Shown: positions 1-6,484 of the stretch, in pieces
Numbering within the stretch: the stretch's first letter is position 1
How the letters are laid out: each line of letters starts with the position of its first letter
NCBI GenBank assembly: GCA_002293245.1
Contig: DBCV01000003.1
Span: forward strand, 32,587-43,747
DNA length: 11,161 bases
Direction of reading: 5' to 3'
Source: Candidatus Saccharibacteria bacterium UBA949
Lineage (GTDB): Bacteria > Patescibacteriota > Saccharimonadia > Saccharimonadales > Saccharimonadaceae
Notes under the pieces: generated by a model
Told to the model about the DNA's origin: nothing
Databases searched by the model: none
The model's input: the letters and a program-made list of their open reading frames with translations, nothing else
Made by a program: the position numbers and the translations under genes

Positions 1-17
1 GTTGTAAAAATTACAAC
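1..17. promoter_or_regulatory. 17-bp palindromic operator, copy 1
   Basis: The sequence GTTGTAAAAATTACAAC is a perfect inverted repeat, GTTGTAA and TTACAAC separated by AAA. The half-site centres are 10 bp apart, about one helical turn, as expected for a dimeric helix-turn-helix regulator. It is the exact reverse complement of the site at 4976-4992. It lies 112 bp before the surface-protein start at 130. It begins at the first base of the window, so a divergent gene to the left may also use it. The regulator is unknown. Confidence 0.6.
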
Positions 18-60
18 ATTTTTTTCACTGTAGTAAATCGACACAAAGGCATATTTCTCA

Positions 61-97
61 ACGTGCACATGTTTGCGATTTGCACGTATGCCGTGCA
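61..97. repeat. CGTGCA inverted/direct repeat cluster in the leader of the surface protein gene
   Basis: ACGTGCA (61-67) and TGCACGT (81-87) form a perfect 7-bp inverted repeat with a 13-base loop. A third copy, CGTGCA, sits at 92-97, 30 bp from the first. The last copy touches the candidate -10 box of the gene at 130. It could be a second regulator's binding sites or a hairpin; the DNA alone does not decide. Confidence 0.35.
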
Positions 98-102
98 TAA
101 AT
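73..102 (+). promoter_or_regulatory. Candidate promoter of the surface protein gene
   Basis: TTGCGA (73-78) and CATAAA (96-101) are 17 bases apart; read one base later, the -10 is ATAAAT behind a TGC extension. Transcription would start near 108, giving a leader of about 20 bases that carries the Shine-Dalgarno site. An alternative, weaker promoter is TTACAA (11-16, inside the palindrome) with TAAATC (34-39), also 17 apart. Neither matches the consensus well. Confidence 0.35.
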
Positions 103-115
103 GGAATTATTAAAC

Positions 116-123
116 AAAGGAGG
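116..123 (+). promoter_or_regulatory. Strong ribosome binding site that fixes the start at 130
   Basis: AAAGGAGG lies 6 bases before the ATG at 130, a near-perfect Shine-Dalgarno site. It decides against the upstream in-frame start at 73, which would put extra residues before an obvious signal peptide. Confidence 0.85.
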
Positions 124-129
124 AACAAT

Positions 130-1503
130 ATGAGTAAATTGCGCAAAATCACAAAAATAAGCTTCTTCGCCCTGCTAACGAGCATACTAGCTGGGTCAAC
201 CGCACTTAATACATACGCCGCAAATCTCTATACGAACTGGGGCGAACCATACGTAGTTTGTTCAGATATACCGTCAGATCAGGGACAAATCCCCGAAAGA
301 CAGATGATGACCATATTCGGCGGTCTTATGCTCACCGAAATTCACCCGGCTACAGAAGCTGGCGACTGGAATGATGGCTGGGTGGAAGTCTTTAATAACC
401 ACAATTGCGTGTATGATATGCAAAAACTCAGGCTGATAGCCAACGACCCGCAGAACTACTCTGGTTTTCACGAGCCACGCGACACATGGCCCGACACCTA
501 CATCAGCGACCTTGATGATACACTCAATCATTATCCTAGCCAGCAAAGATTCTTATTCCCTATGCAATACCATGTTTTTCATATTCAGACTACCCCCGAA
601 TACCGTTTTACACCTAGTGAACACCGATTAATCACGCTCGAATCCTTGCGGAACGGAGCAATGCGCGGAACAGAGTTTGGGGGCGCCAATACAGAATGGT
701 GCAGCGACAATAACGGTGTAATCCCCGCTGGCTACTCCTGCGTTCTACCCACCGTCGACTACGACTATTTTGACACATTCTTGGACGACACGCCGACGCC
801 TGGAACCGGCCCGGAGATATTCATTCCCGACCAGTATTCCTTTGGTGAGCCATACCGCACTATATTCGAGCTTGAGGATTACATCGATGAACTAATCACA
901 ATTGAATGGCCAGGAGTTCAGGACATCATAGACAATTACCTCGCTAATGAAGTCGCTCAAAACCCGGGCGGCCAAACACAAAATACCGTTGGTAGCGCCT
1001 ATGGACCCAGCACGAGTAGTCGGGAAAGCAGCTACGGTCGAGGGTCTGGCAACACGAACAGCCAAAACTCTAGCAACGAACTCGCGTCAAACACTAACGA
1101 TGCCAAACATGGTAGTATCACCTCAACCCTGAATGGTGCAAACAGTAATTCAATAGTAAGAGCAAGTTCTAGCTCCAACCAAACCTCTACCTCTACCTCT
1201 ACCACCGCCACTTCGGCCGTCGTTAACCCAGCCAGCACTCGTTTTCCAGGTCTGGATGACAGTGGTGCGCCCGAAGTCGGCAACGAACCAGATGGCTCAG
1301 TTCAAACCAACAGTCAAACCAGTTCGCAGGGTGGTGATTCCGCTTCTGCCAGTGATGGCGCCCTAGACGGCGCAACAGCTGTCGCCAGCCTAGCCGGCAT
1401 GCCACCGGAATTTATAGCCATTTTTATCGCTATGCTAGCCCTGGTCGGGTCAGCTATCCTAGTCTTCATCTTAGCTAAGCGCCGCAAGGAATCAAGACGA
1501 TAA
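130..1503 (+). CDS. Secreted, membrane-anchored surface protein with lamin-tail-like domain and Ser/Thr-rich stalk
   Basis: 457 residues. A signal peptide covers about 1-30: basic KLRKITK, a hydrophobic core, and likely cleavage after TYA at 28-30. Residues about 66-140 resemble a lamin-tail domain, with LMLTEIHP (66-73) followed by GDWNDGWVEVFNN, matching the family pattern of a strand ending in E-I, then an acidic turn, then E-hydrophobic-x-N. Four cysteines (44, 93, 191, 204) lie in the exported part and could form disulfides. From about 278 to 420 the chain is rich in Ser, Thr, Asn and Gly and low in complexity, like a mucin-type stalk. A single membrane helix (about 428-449) ends in a basic tail, KRRKESRR. 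No LPXTG motif is visible, so anchoring is probably by the helix itself. This is a single-gene unit with its own terminator. A role in contact with a host cell or in cell-surface structure is inference from architecture. I do not recognise a named family for the whole protein. Confidence 0.8.
   Translation: MSKLRKITKISFFALLTSILAGSTALNTYAANLYTNWGEPYVVCSDIPSDQGQIPERQMMTIFGGLMLTEIHPATEAGDWNDGWVEVFNNHNCVYDMQKLRLIANDPQNYSGFHEPRDTWPDTYISDLDDTLNHYPSQQRFLFPMQYHVFHIQTTPEYRFTPSEHRLITLESLRNGAMRGTEFGGANTEWCSDNNGVIPAGYSCVLPTVDYDYFDTFLDDTPTPGTGPEIFIPDQYSFGEPYRTIFELEDYIDELITIEWPGVQDIIDNYLANEVAQNPGGQTQNTVGSAYGPSTSSRESSYGRGSGNTNSQNSSNELASNTNDAKHGSITSTLNGANSNSIVRASSSSNQTSTSTSTTATSAVVNPASTRFPGLDDSGAPEVGNEPDGSVQTNSQTSSQGGDSASASDGALDGATAVASLAGMPPEFIAIFIAMLALVGSAILVFILAKRRKESRR
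1183..1203 (+). repeat. Hexanucleotide tandem repeat (ACCTCT, 3.5 copies) in the stalk region
   Basis: Three perfect ACCTCT units plus ACC lie inside the surface protein gene and encode alternating Thr and Ser. The unit is two codons long, so slippage would change stalk length without a frameshift. Confidence 0.7.
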
Positions 1504-1517
1504 TTTCACGCAACTTC

Positions 1518-1549
1518 AAGGTCCCTCGGCATCAGCAGAGGGACCTTTT
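1518..1549 (+). terminator. Rho-independent terminator of the surface protein gene
   Basis: AAGGTCCCTC (1518-1527) pairs perfectly with GAGGGACCTT (1538-1547) around a 10-base loop, ending in TTTT (1546-1549). It starts 14 bases after the stop codon. The hairpin sits between convergent genes and could also slow transcripts leaving mltG, but there is no T-run on that strand. Confidence 0.85.
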
Positions 1550-1576
1550 GCTACTCTGTTTGATCCTACTTAATAA

Positions 1577-2593
1577 TTAGATTATTCCGCACTTGACCTG
1601 GCAATGGTCAACGATATTCTGCTCATGCCCGGCCGCGTCTACGGCAAAATACGTGACATCGTCATCGCCCGACAAGAAGAACAGGTAATCATTCGGGGCC
1701 GGATCCGCAACCGCCTTCAAAGCGGAAACGCCTGGCGAAGAAATCGGTCCTGGCGGCAATCCCGAGTATAGTCGAGTATTATATGGCGAATCGATATTGA
1801 TATCATTCGGCACACCCAGCATCTCGGCTGCATATTTATACGTCGGGTCGCTGCCCAGGTTCATATCCGCCTTCATTCGGTTAAAAAATACTTGCGCAAT
1901 CTGTTCCTGCTCCTCTGGCCGTTGGTCCTCTTTTTGCACAATCGAAGCCAAAGTAATGCCTTCGTATAAATTCAAACCATGTGCTTCAAATTTCGTCACA
2001 AGATCGTTTTGTTGGATATCAGCCCAAAGCTCATCAAGGCAGGTTTCAATTATCTTATCCACACTAGTGCCAGCAAAAAACTCATAGGTGTCGCCAAAAA
2101 TGTAGCCCTCCAGCCCCATATCCTCTGGCTTATCTTTCAGCGCCGGGTGATCATATTTCTTGGCAAACGCTGTGTCGATATCAGCGTCCGAATAGCTAGC
2201 TTCTTTCAAAGTAGCACGTGCCATCTTTAAAGTACCGCCTGGCAAGAAAGTTATCGTGAACACGTCCGCTTCCGGCCCCGCCGCCAGATAGTCAACAATT
2301 TTCTCCACCGAAAAACTCGGGCTCAACTCATAAGTACCTACCTGCATCACATCACCGCTCCGCTGAAACTTCAGATAAAACGAAAACGCCGTGGCCGAGC
2401 GAATCAAACCCTTATCGGCCAAGTTCTCACCAACCTGCAACGCTGACTCTCCGTCCTTTACTTCGAAAACCGTCTTTACCGGCACATTCTTGTCTTTTGG
2501 CCCAAGCGAGAAGTTATACCACAGTAAGGCTGCTCCCCCCAGCAAAACAACAAATCCCAAGAACCCTGCAATACCTAATATAACTTTTTTCAT
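1577..2593 (-). CDS. mltG: Endolytic murein transglycosylase MltG (YceG family)
   Basis: 338 residues, close to the family's usual 330-350. MltG is an inner-membrane enzyme that cleaves nascent peptidoglycan strands and sets their length. The protein has an N-terminal membrane helix (about 4-26), a LysM-like region (about 40-100, including DGESALQVGENLADKGLI), the LEGYIFGDTYEF motif (161-172) and ASIVQKED (217-223). The retained glutamate E222 in QKE corresponds to the catalytic Glu of the family's E-K-E motif (E218 in E. coli, from memory); the first Glu is Gln here. Later family motifs SPYNTRLYSGLPPGPISSPG and ALKAVADPAPNDYLFF are intact. The ATG overlaps the yqgF stop by four bases (ATGA), implying translational coupling. 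It is the last gene of its operon. Confidence 0.93.
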   Translation of the reverse strand: MKKVILGIAGFLGFVVLLGGAALLWYNFSLGPKDKNVPVKTVFEVKDGESALQVGENLADKGLIRSATAFSFYLKFQRSGDVMQVGTYELSPSFSVEKIVDYLAAGPEADVFTITFLPGGTLKMARATLKEASYSDADIDTAFAKKYDHPALKDKPEDMGLEGYIFGDTYEFFAGTSVDKIIETCLDELWADIQQNDLVTKFEAHGLNLYEGITLASIVQKEDQRPEEQEQIAQVFFNRMKADMNLGSDPTYKYAAEMLGVPNDINIDSPYNTRLYSGLPPGPISSPGVSALKAVADPAPNDYLFFLSGDDDVTYFAVDAAGHEQNIVDHCQVKCGII

Positions 2594-3141
2594 ATTCTCA
2601 ACCTTCCTCTCCTTATGTGTGCTTCTAAATAATCTTGTAAAATGATAGTCGCCGCCTGAGCGTCAATGTCACCCTTTGTATAGGGCTTTTTGTGCGACTT
2701 CAGCACCTCTTCAGCCATCACACTAGTCAGCGACTCGTCTTGCTCAATAACCTTGATATTGTCCGCTTCCTGGAACGACAATAGATCGGACTCGCTATAT
2801 TTGATTTCGAGTTCCTCGACAAAGCCCTTCAGCTTCCTACCCTTTTTCTTGCCCAAGTCCTTTAACGCGCTCTTGAGGTCTTTAATAAACTGCTCCACCA
2901 CTACTGTTTGGGCCGTCAATAACCCTTCATTATTGCGCGGCCTCCCCACAACTATTATATCAATTTCTTCACTCAACACAACCGTAAGTATTTTTCCGAT
3001 GGCTTTTGCTGACTCCATATTGTTGACGTCCAAAAAGCCATAGGGAATAGCTATAACTAGTTCCTCACTGGCCAGACTCATGCCTATCCGTTTTTCTCCC
3101 ACGTCTAACCCAAGGAATTTCCGCCAAACTCTCTTTGCCAT
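2590..3141 (-). CDS. yqgF: YqgF/RuvX-type RNase H-fold nuclease with an internal insertion
   Basis: 183 residues against the usual 135-150. The family (YqgF, RuvX, YrrK) has an RNase H fold and is linked to Holliday-junction resolution and to 16S rRNA 5'-end maturation. Visible motifs: FLGLDVGEKRIGMS with the first acidic residue D13; IIVVGRPRNNEG (62-73), equivalent to the family's VVGLPLNxDG; DESLTS (135-140) with the second acidic residue; and DIDAQAATIILQDYLE (158-173) with the last acidic position. An extra Lys-rich and Glu-rich segment at about 94-130 accounts for the added length. It starts 18 bp after the upstream gene's stop with no well-spaced Shine-Dalgarno site, and its TGA stop overlaps the mltG ATG. 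YqgF and MltG genes also lie close together in Bacillus (yrrK, yrrL), so the pairing is not accidental. Confidence 0.9.
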   Translation of the reverse strand: MAKRVWRKFLGLDVGEKRIGMSLASEELVIAIPYGFLDVNNMESAKAIGKILTVVLSEEIDIIVVGRPRNNEGLLTAQTVVVEQFIKDLKSALKDLGKKKGRKLKGFVEELEIKYSESDLLSFQEADNIKVIEQDESLTSVMAEEVLKSHKKPYTKGDIDAQAATIILQDYLEAHIRRGRLRI

Positions 3142-3159
3142 AACCGATCTTAGACCTCG

Positions 3160-4923
3160 CTACTCACTGATATCAATCTCGATTTTGACTTTGCTTTCGT
3201 CTTTCGGCACTTTACTCACCCAGAAATACGAAAAACCAACTTCTACGTTCTGTACCCCCTTAATTGATTGCAGATTCCGTTGCACATCACCAACCTTCAG
3301 GCCTAGCGACTTTTCTTTGACATCTTCTTCGCTTATTTTTGGCCCGATTTTGTACGTGACGTTCAATTTTCCAGCTAAGTTGCCGTCGCCACCCAAGTAG
3401 GAGTCGATATATGCTGCGTTGACACCGTCATCATAGATTTTCTGGTCCGGTTGAGTCTCCAAAACCGCAGCCAGCTTGCTATCAACGAATACCTTTACGT
3501 CTGACCGTTTTACTCCGTAGCCCCAAAAGACAGTCTCCTGGGTCATCTTGGCTCTCTTGCCATCTGCGACCTCCGCCCCAACCGAGGGATCGACTTTCAC
3601 ATCCCCAGGCACCGCTCGAAAACTAGCCTTTACTGGCAAAATATCTTTGTTGAAGCTATTTAGTAGCTCCTGTTTGCCGTCGCCTTCATTTGCCGCCGAG
3701 AGCATCGCCTTGGCATCGTCATAATCCGTCTGACTAACAACCTTGATAGTTTTGCTACTACCGCCCGTCATCGCAGAACCATTTGACGCGCTAAGCTGCG
3801 ACATGCCAATCGTTGGTGAATACGAAGCTGCCGCAACGTTGTGCTCGGCTCCAATGCTAGTCGCCTCCACCGGAATCGTCACAGTCGTCGGTTTCGTTGT
3901 ATCCTCCATTGCGGGCAGTTCCGCCGCCGCTATCGAAACAAACTCCAATCCATTCACGTCATTTACGAAAACTGTCCCTGCCGGAAATGAAATCCTCGCC
4001 ATACAACTATCAATATCCGCTTTAACGGTAAGTCCATTACAGGTCTTGTGTACCAACGTCACCTCCCCTTTAGCTTTCTCGCCTACAGTCTTTTCGCCAG
4101 TCGGCTCAAACTCATACTCCGACATCTTTTTAATTTCTTGCTTCTCTGCCAAGAATACCCCATCTTCCGGCTTGGCCTTATCCGCCTCGGTCGCAATCGA
4201 AATGCTGTTTTCGGATATATCGTCCTTGGTCACATTAGCCTTCACGATAATGGTTGCCGCCGGAGCAAACACCAACGCCCACACTACAAAAGCGATCACT
4301 AATACCCCAGCCACCACACCAATAATCATCCGCTTGCGAAACTTACTAAAATTTGGCACCTTTTTATTCTTCTCCGACCTTTTTAGGGCCTTTTCCGGGT
4401 CATCGCGGTCAAATTCTTCGTCATTTTCTGGCACGATCTCTTCAATGACGTCTTCGTCTTCATCGCCCGGCGCAGCCAATCCGGCTGCAATCGGAATCTT
4501 GGTTCTAGGCGAGATATCGCCAGGCTCAACATCGGAACCTTTCGCAGATGCACTAGCGCCACGCCGAGCCGTTTCCGTCCCTTCAATCACATCATCATCC
4601 GCTTTGTCGTCTTTCTTCTTCGGCAACTCCGCGATTTCCGCCTTGCCATTCAGGCTCTTGCTAACCGGCAGTCCAGCCAGTGCGGCCATCGGGACAACCG
4701 CGGGGCTGTTGGTCACCAAAATGACATCTTTTTTTGCATTCTTAGCCGTCCGCGCCAACAGTTTTAAATTGACTATGCTTTGCAATGCCCCAACCCTCTT
4801 TGGCGGCACCACTGCCACAGTTTTTTCCCGCGCAGCCTTAATCTTACCAATGATATCAGTAATATCATCCTCTGCGTCAATATAAATTACACTCTTGTTT
4901 ACTTTTTCCATCACTCGTTCCAT
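3160..4923 (-). CDS. Single-pass membrane protein with N-terminal cytosolic domain and baseplate-J-like exterior, function unknown
   Basis: 587 residues. Residues about 9-95 form a compact alpha/beta domain (SVIYIDAEDDITDIIGKIKA, then VAVVPPKR, LQSIVNLKLLARTAKN, DVILVTNS) that I remember from Patescibacteria, especially Saccharibacteria, hypothetical proteins. A charged, low-complexity linker (about 100-190, with DEDEDVIEEIVPENDEE) leads to one membrane helix (about 199-221). The rest, about 365 residues, should be outside. It contains a segment like baseplate-J-type or pilus-associated proteins: GEVTLVHKT, FPAGTVFVNDVNGLEFVS, then PVEATSIGAEHNVAA. One cysteine pair (295, 307) could form a disulfide. 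The start is fixed by AAGGAG (4930-4935), 6 bases upstream. It is the first gene of an operon with yqgF and mltG and divergent from ftsA. A surface or pilus-assembly role is inference; no enzyme motif is seen. Confidence 0.8.
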   Translation of the reverse strand: MERVMEKVNKSVIYIDAEDDITDIIGKIKAAREKTVAVVPPKRVGALQSIVNLKLLARTAKNAKKDVILVTNSPAVVPMAALAGLPVSKSLNGKAEIAELPKKKDDKADDDVIEGTETARRGASASAKGSDVEPGDISPRTKIPIAAGLAAPGDEDEDVIEEIVPENDEEFDRDDPEKALKRSEKNKKVPNFSKFRKRMIIGVVAGVLVIAFVVWALVFAPAATIIVKANVTKDDISENSISIATEADKAKPEDGVFLAEKQEIKKMSEYEFEPTGEKTVGEKAKGEVTLVHKTCNGLTVKADIDSCMARISFPAGTVFVNDVNGLEFVSIAAAELPAMEDTTKPTTVTIPVEATSIGAEHNVAAASYSPTIGMSQLSASNGSAMTGGSSKTIKVVSQTDYDDAKAMLSAANEGDGKQELLNSFNKDILPVKASFRAVPGDVKVDPSVGAEVADGKRAKMTQETVFWGYGVKRSDVKVFVDSKLAAVLETQPDQKIYDDGVNAAYIDSYLGGDGNLAGKLNVTYKIGPKISEEDVKEKSLGLKVGDVQRNLQSIKGVQNVEVGFSYFWVSKVPKDESKVKIEIDISE

Positions 4924-4929
4924 CGCATT

Positions 4930-4935
4930 CTCCTT
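4930..4935 (-). promoter_or_regulatory. Ribosome binding site of the baseplate-J-like gene
   Basis: AAGGAG on the minus strand lies 6 bases before the ATG at 4923. It supports this start over the internal Met at residue 5. Confidence 0.8.
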
Positions 4936-4947
4936 ACGCTGTATCTT

Positions 4948-4976
4948 ATTATAGCATAAAAGCTTTTGTATAAGTG
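4948..4976 (-). promoter_or_regulatory. Promoter of the baseplate-J-like/yqgF/mltG operon
   Basis: A perfect TATAAT -10 box on the minus strand (4948-4953) predicts transcription from about 4941 and an 18-base leader carrying the Shine-Dalgarno site. The -35 at 17-base spacing (4971-4976, CACTTA) is poor and touches the edge of the palindrome at 4976-4992. A weak -35 beside an operator would fit an activator. Confidence 0.6.
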
Positions 4977-4992
4977 TTGTAATTTTTACAAC
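4976..4992. promoter_or_regulatory. 17-bp palindromic operator, copy 2, between divergent promoters
   Basis: GTTGTAATTTTTACAAC is the exact reverse complement of the site at 1-17. It lies between two divergent promoters: its left edge meets the -35 region of the minus-strand operon and its right edge is 11 bases from the ftsA -35 box. That -35 area (TTTGTAA, 5003-5009) repeats the half-site with one mismatch, so a third contact is possible. Long perfect palindromes of this kind rarely recur by chance within 5 kb, and both copies are intergenic. Confidence 0.7.
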
Positions 4993-5003
4993 ATCCGTAA
5001 AAT

Positions 5004-5032
5004 TTGTAAAAGTATAAGTAGTTTGCTATAAT
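5004..5032 (+). promoter_or_regulatory. Promoter of ftsA, predicting a leaderless mRNA
   Basis: TTGTAA (5004-5009) and TATAAT (5027-5032) are 17 bases apart, a near-consensus sigma-70-type promoter. The expected first transcribed base is at about 5039-5041, and the ATG is at 5041, so no room remains for a Shine-Dalgarno site. An in-frame TTG at 5032 lies within the -10 box and can be ruled out as a start from this promoter. Confidence 0.75.
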
Positions 5033-5040
5033 TGCACCAT

Positions 5041-6453
5041 ATGAGCATATTAGATACCATGAAAAAAGGCGTAGCCAAAGCCGGGGCTGGGGCTAAATCG
5101 GCCGCCGAATCCGCCAAAAGCATCGTAGCTGACAGACGGTCTGATAGGCAAACCGGCGAACTAATTGTCGCGCTAGACATCGGCACGGAATTTGTTAAGG
5201 CACTAATCGCACGCATTGTCGATCCAGAACCGGAGTCAAACAAAAAACACTTCGCCTCCAGCAAACGCCAAGAGGACGAGGTAAAATCACCGACTAGCGC
5301 CCAGCTCGAGATTATTGGGGTTGGCCTAAAACGTCAAGCTCCATCCGATATGCACCATGGCGCGATTGCCGACATCTCCGGTGTAGTCAAAAGTTGCGAA
5401 GAAGCTCTAACGGAAGCCGAGGACCAGGCGGGACTACAGACCCAAAAAGCCATCGTCGGGATTGCTGGCGAATTAGTCAAAGGCAACACCAATACTATTC
5501 GCTACCGTCGTCCCAACCCTGACCAACCACTCGACGCCGAGGAGATGGATTTTATTATTGAGAAAGTCCAAGACCGAGCTAAGGACCGGGCTCGTGACCA
5601 AGTAGCACTGGAAACTAATAATCCCGACGTCGAAGTTAAACTGGTGAACTCGGCGCTGGTTTCTATTCACATTGATGGCTACAAGGTTAGCAACCCTATC
5701 GGCTTCCAAGGTAAGGATGTCGCCGTGCAAATCTATACCGCATTCGCGCCTATGGTGCATATCGGAGCCATTGAACGGGTTTGCGATGAATTAGACTTAG
5801 ACCTAATCGCTGTAGCAGCAGAGCCTTTCGCTGTGAGCCGCAGCGTAATCGGCGACGATGTCGCCAGTAACTTCACCGCCATCCTTATGGATGTCGGCGG
5901 TGGCACAACCGATATGGCAGTGGTTGATGACGGTGGCGTCGAAGGTACTAAAATGTTTGGTATCGGCGGCCGCAGCTTTACTCGCCAAATCGAGAATGCT
6001 CTCGACCTAGAGTACGATTCCGCCGAAAAGTTAAAGCTGGAGCAGGCCAACGAACGCATCAAGCCCGAAGTCCGGCGAAAACTCGAAGAGGCCCTCGGCA
6101 AAGTGACAGATGTTTGGGTTTCCGGAGTTCAATTGGCACTAGAGGAGTTGCCGAAAGTCGAGAGCTTGCCCAACAAAATCCTACTCTGTGGCGGCGGCGC
6201 TAGTCTTCGCCAAATCCCCGACGCATTGTCCAAGACCGACTGGTGGGTTAACCTACCTTTCACCCGCAAGCCTTCAATCAAACTCATCGAACCCAGTAGC
6301 GTCATCGGCATCGGCAACGCCACCGAATCGGAACTTGACCACACATACATCACCGCCATGGGTCTATTGCGAGTCGGTTGCGATACGCTTGCCGGCATCG
6401 GCAACCCTGGCGACTCCTGGAAAGAACGGCTCAGCAAAGCTCTTCGAGTCTAG
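5041..6453 (+). CDS. ftsA: FtsA-like actin-family cell division protein
   Basis: 470 residues (E. coli FtsA has 420). FtsA is an actin-fold ATPase that ties FtsZ filaments to the membrane and recruits the divisome. Visible features: LIVALDIGTEFVKALI with phosphate-1 loop D46; GAIADISGVVKSCEEALTEAE and AIVGIAGELV, then a 1C-like region (VNSALVSIHIDGYKVSNPIGFQG) typical of FtsA; MDVGGGTTD (283-291), the phosphate-2 loop; MFGIGGRSFTRQIENAL; and ILLCGGGASL near the adenosine site. The C-terminus SWKERLSKALRV (459-470) closely resembles the amphipathic membrane-targeting helix of FtsA. Extra parts are an N-terminal Ala/Lys-rich extension of about 38 residues and a charged loop at about 60-90. It is a single-gene unit; ftsZ is not in the window. 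PilM is the main alternative, but the 1C-like region and C-terminal helix favour FtsA. Confidence 0.85.
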   Translation: MSILDTMKKGVAKAGAGAKSAAESAKSIVADRRSDRQTGELIVALDIGTEFVKALIARIVDPEPESNKKHFASSKRQEDEVKSPTSAQLEIIGVGLKRQAPSDMHHGAIADISGVVKSCEEALTEAEDQAGLQTQKAIVGIAGELVKGNTNTIRYRRPNPDQPLDAEEMDFIIEKVQDRAKDRARDQVALETNNPDVEVKLVNSALVSIHIDGYKVSNPIGFQGKDVAVQIYTAFAPMVHIGAIERVCDELDLDLIAVAAEPFAVSRSVIGDDVASNFTAILMDVGGGTTDMAVVDDGGVEGTKMFGIGGRSFTRQIENALDLEYDSAEKLKLEQANERIKPEVRRKLEEALGKVTDVWVSGVQLALEELPKVESLPNKILLCGGGASLRQIPDALSKTDWWVNLPFTRKPSIKLIEPSSVIGIGNATESELDHTYITAMGLLRVGCDTLAGIGNPGDSWKERLSKALRV

Positions 6454-6461
6454 CCAATCCT

Positions 6462-6482
6462 AAAATTTGCGGCGAGCGCAAA
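6462..6482 (-). terminator. Candidate terminator of the tilS-ftsH-murJ operon
   Basis: On the minus strand TTTGCG (6477-6482) and CGCAAA (6466-6471) form a perfect 6-bp stem with a 5-base loop, followed by ATTTTA-like sequence (T-run at 6462-6465). It lies 2 bases after the murJ stop. The same hairpin read on the plus strand follows ftsA but has no adjacent T-run. The stem is short, so strength is uncertain. Confidence 0.5.
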
Positions 6483-6484
6483 GC

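Noticed and set aside
73..129. N-terminal extension of the surface protein from an ATG-less upstream start
   Set aside because: The added residues precede a clear signal peptide, and a near-perfect Shine-Dalgarno site marks the ATG at 130.
1518..1547. Hairpin as a terminator for mltG on the minus strand
   Set aside because: The stem is symmetric, but on the minus strand it is followed by GAAGTTG with no T-run, so only the plus-strand role is supported.
3743..4885. Long plus-strand open frame (380 codons)
   Set aside because: It is antisense to the baseplate-J-like gene, which has a promoter, Shine-Dalgarno site and domain structure. The antisense product is low-complexity Ser/Thr/Ala-rich sequence with no recognisable motif.
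5032..5040. TTG start three codons upstream of the ftsA ATG
   Set aside because: The TTG overlaps the -10 box of the ftsA promoter, so it would not be transcribed from it.
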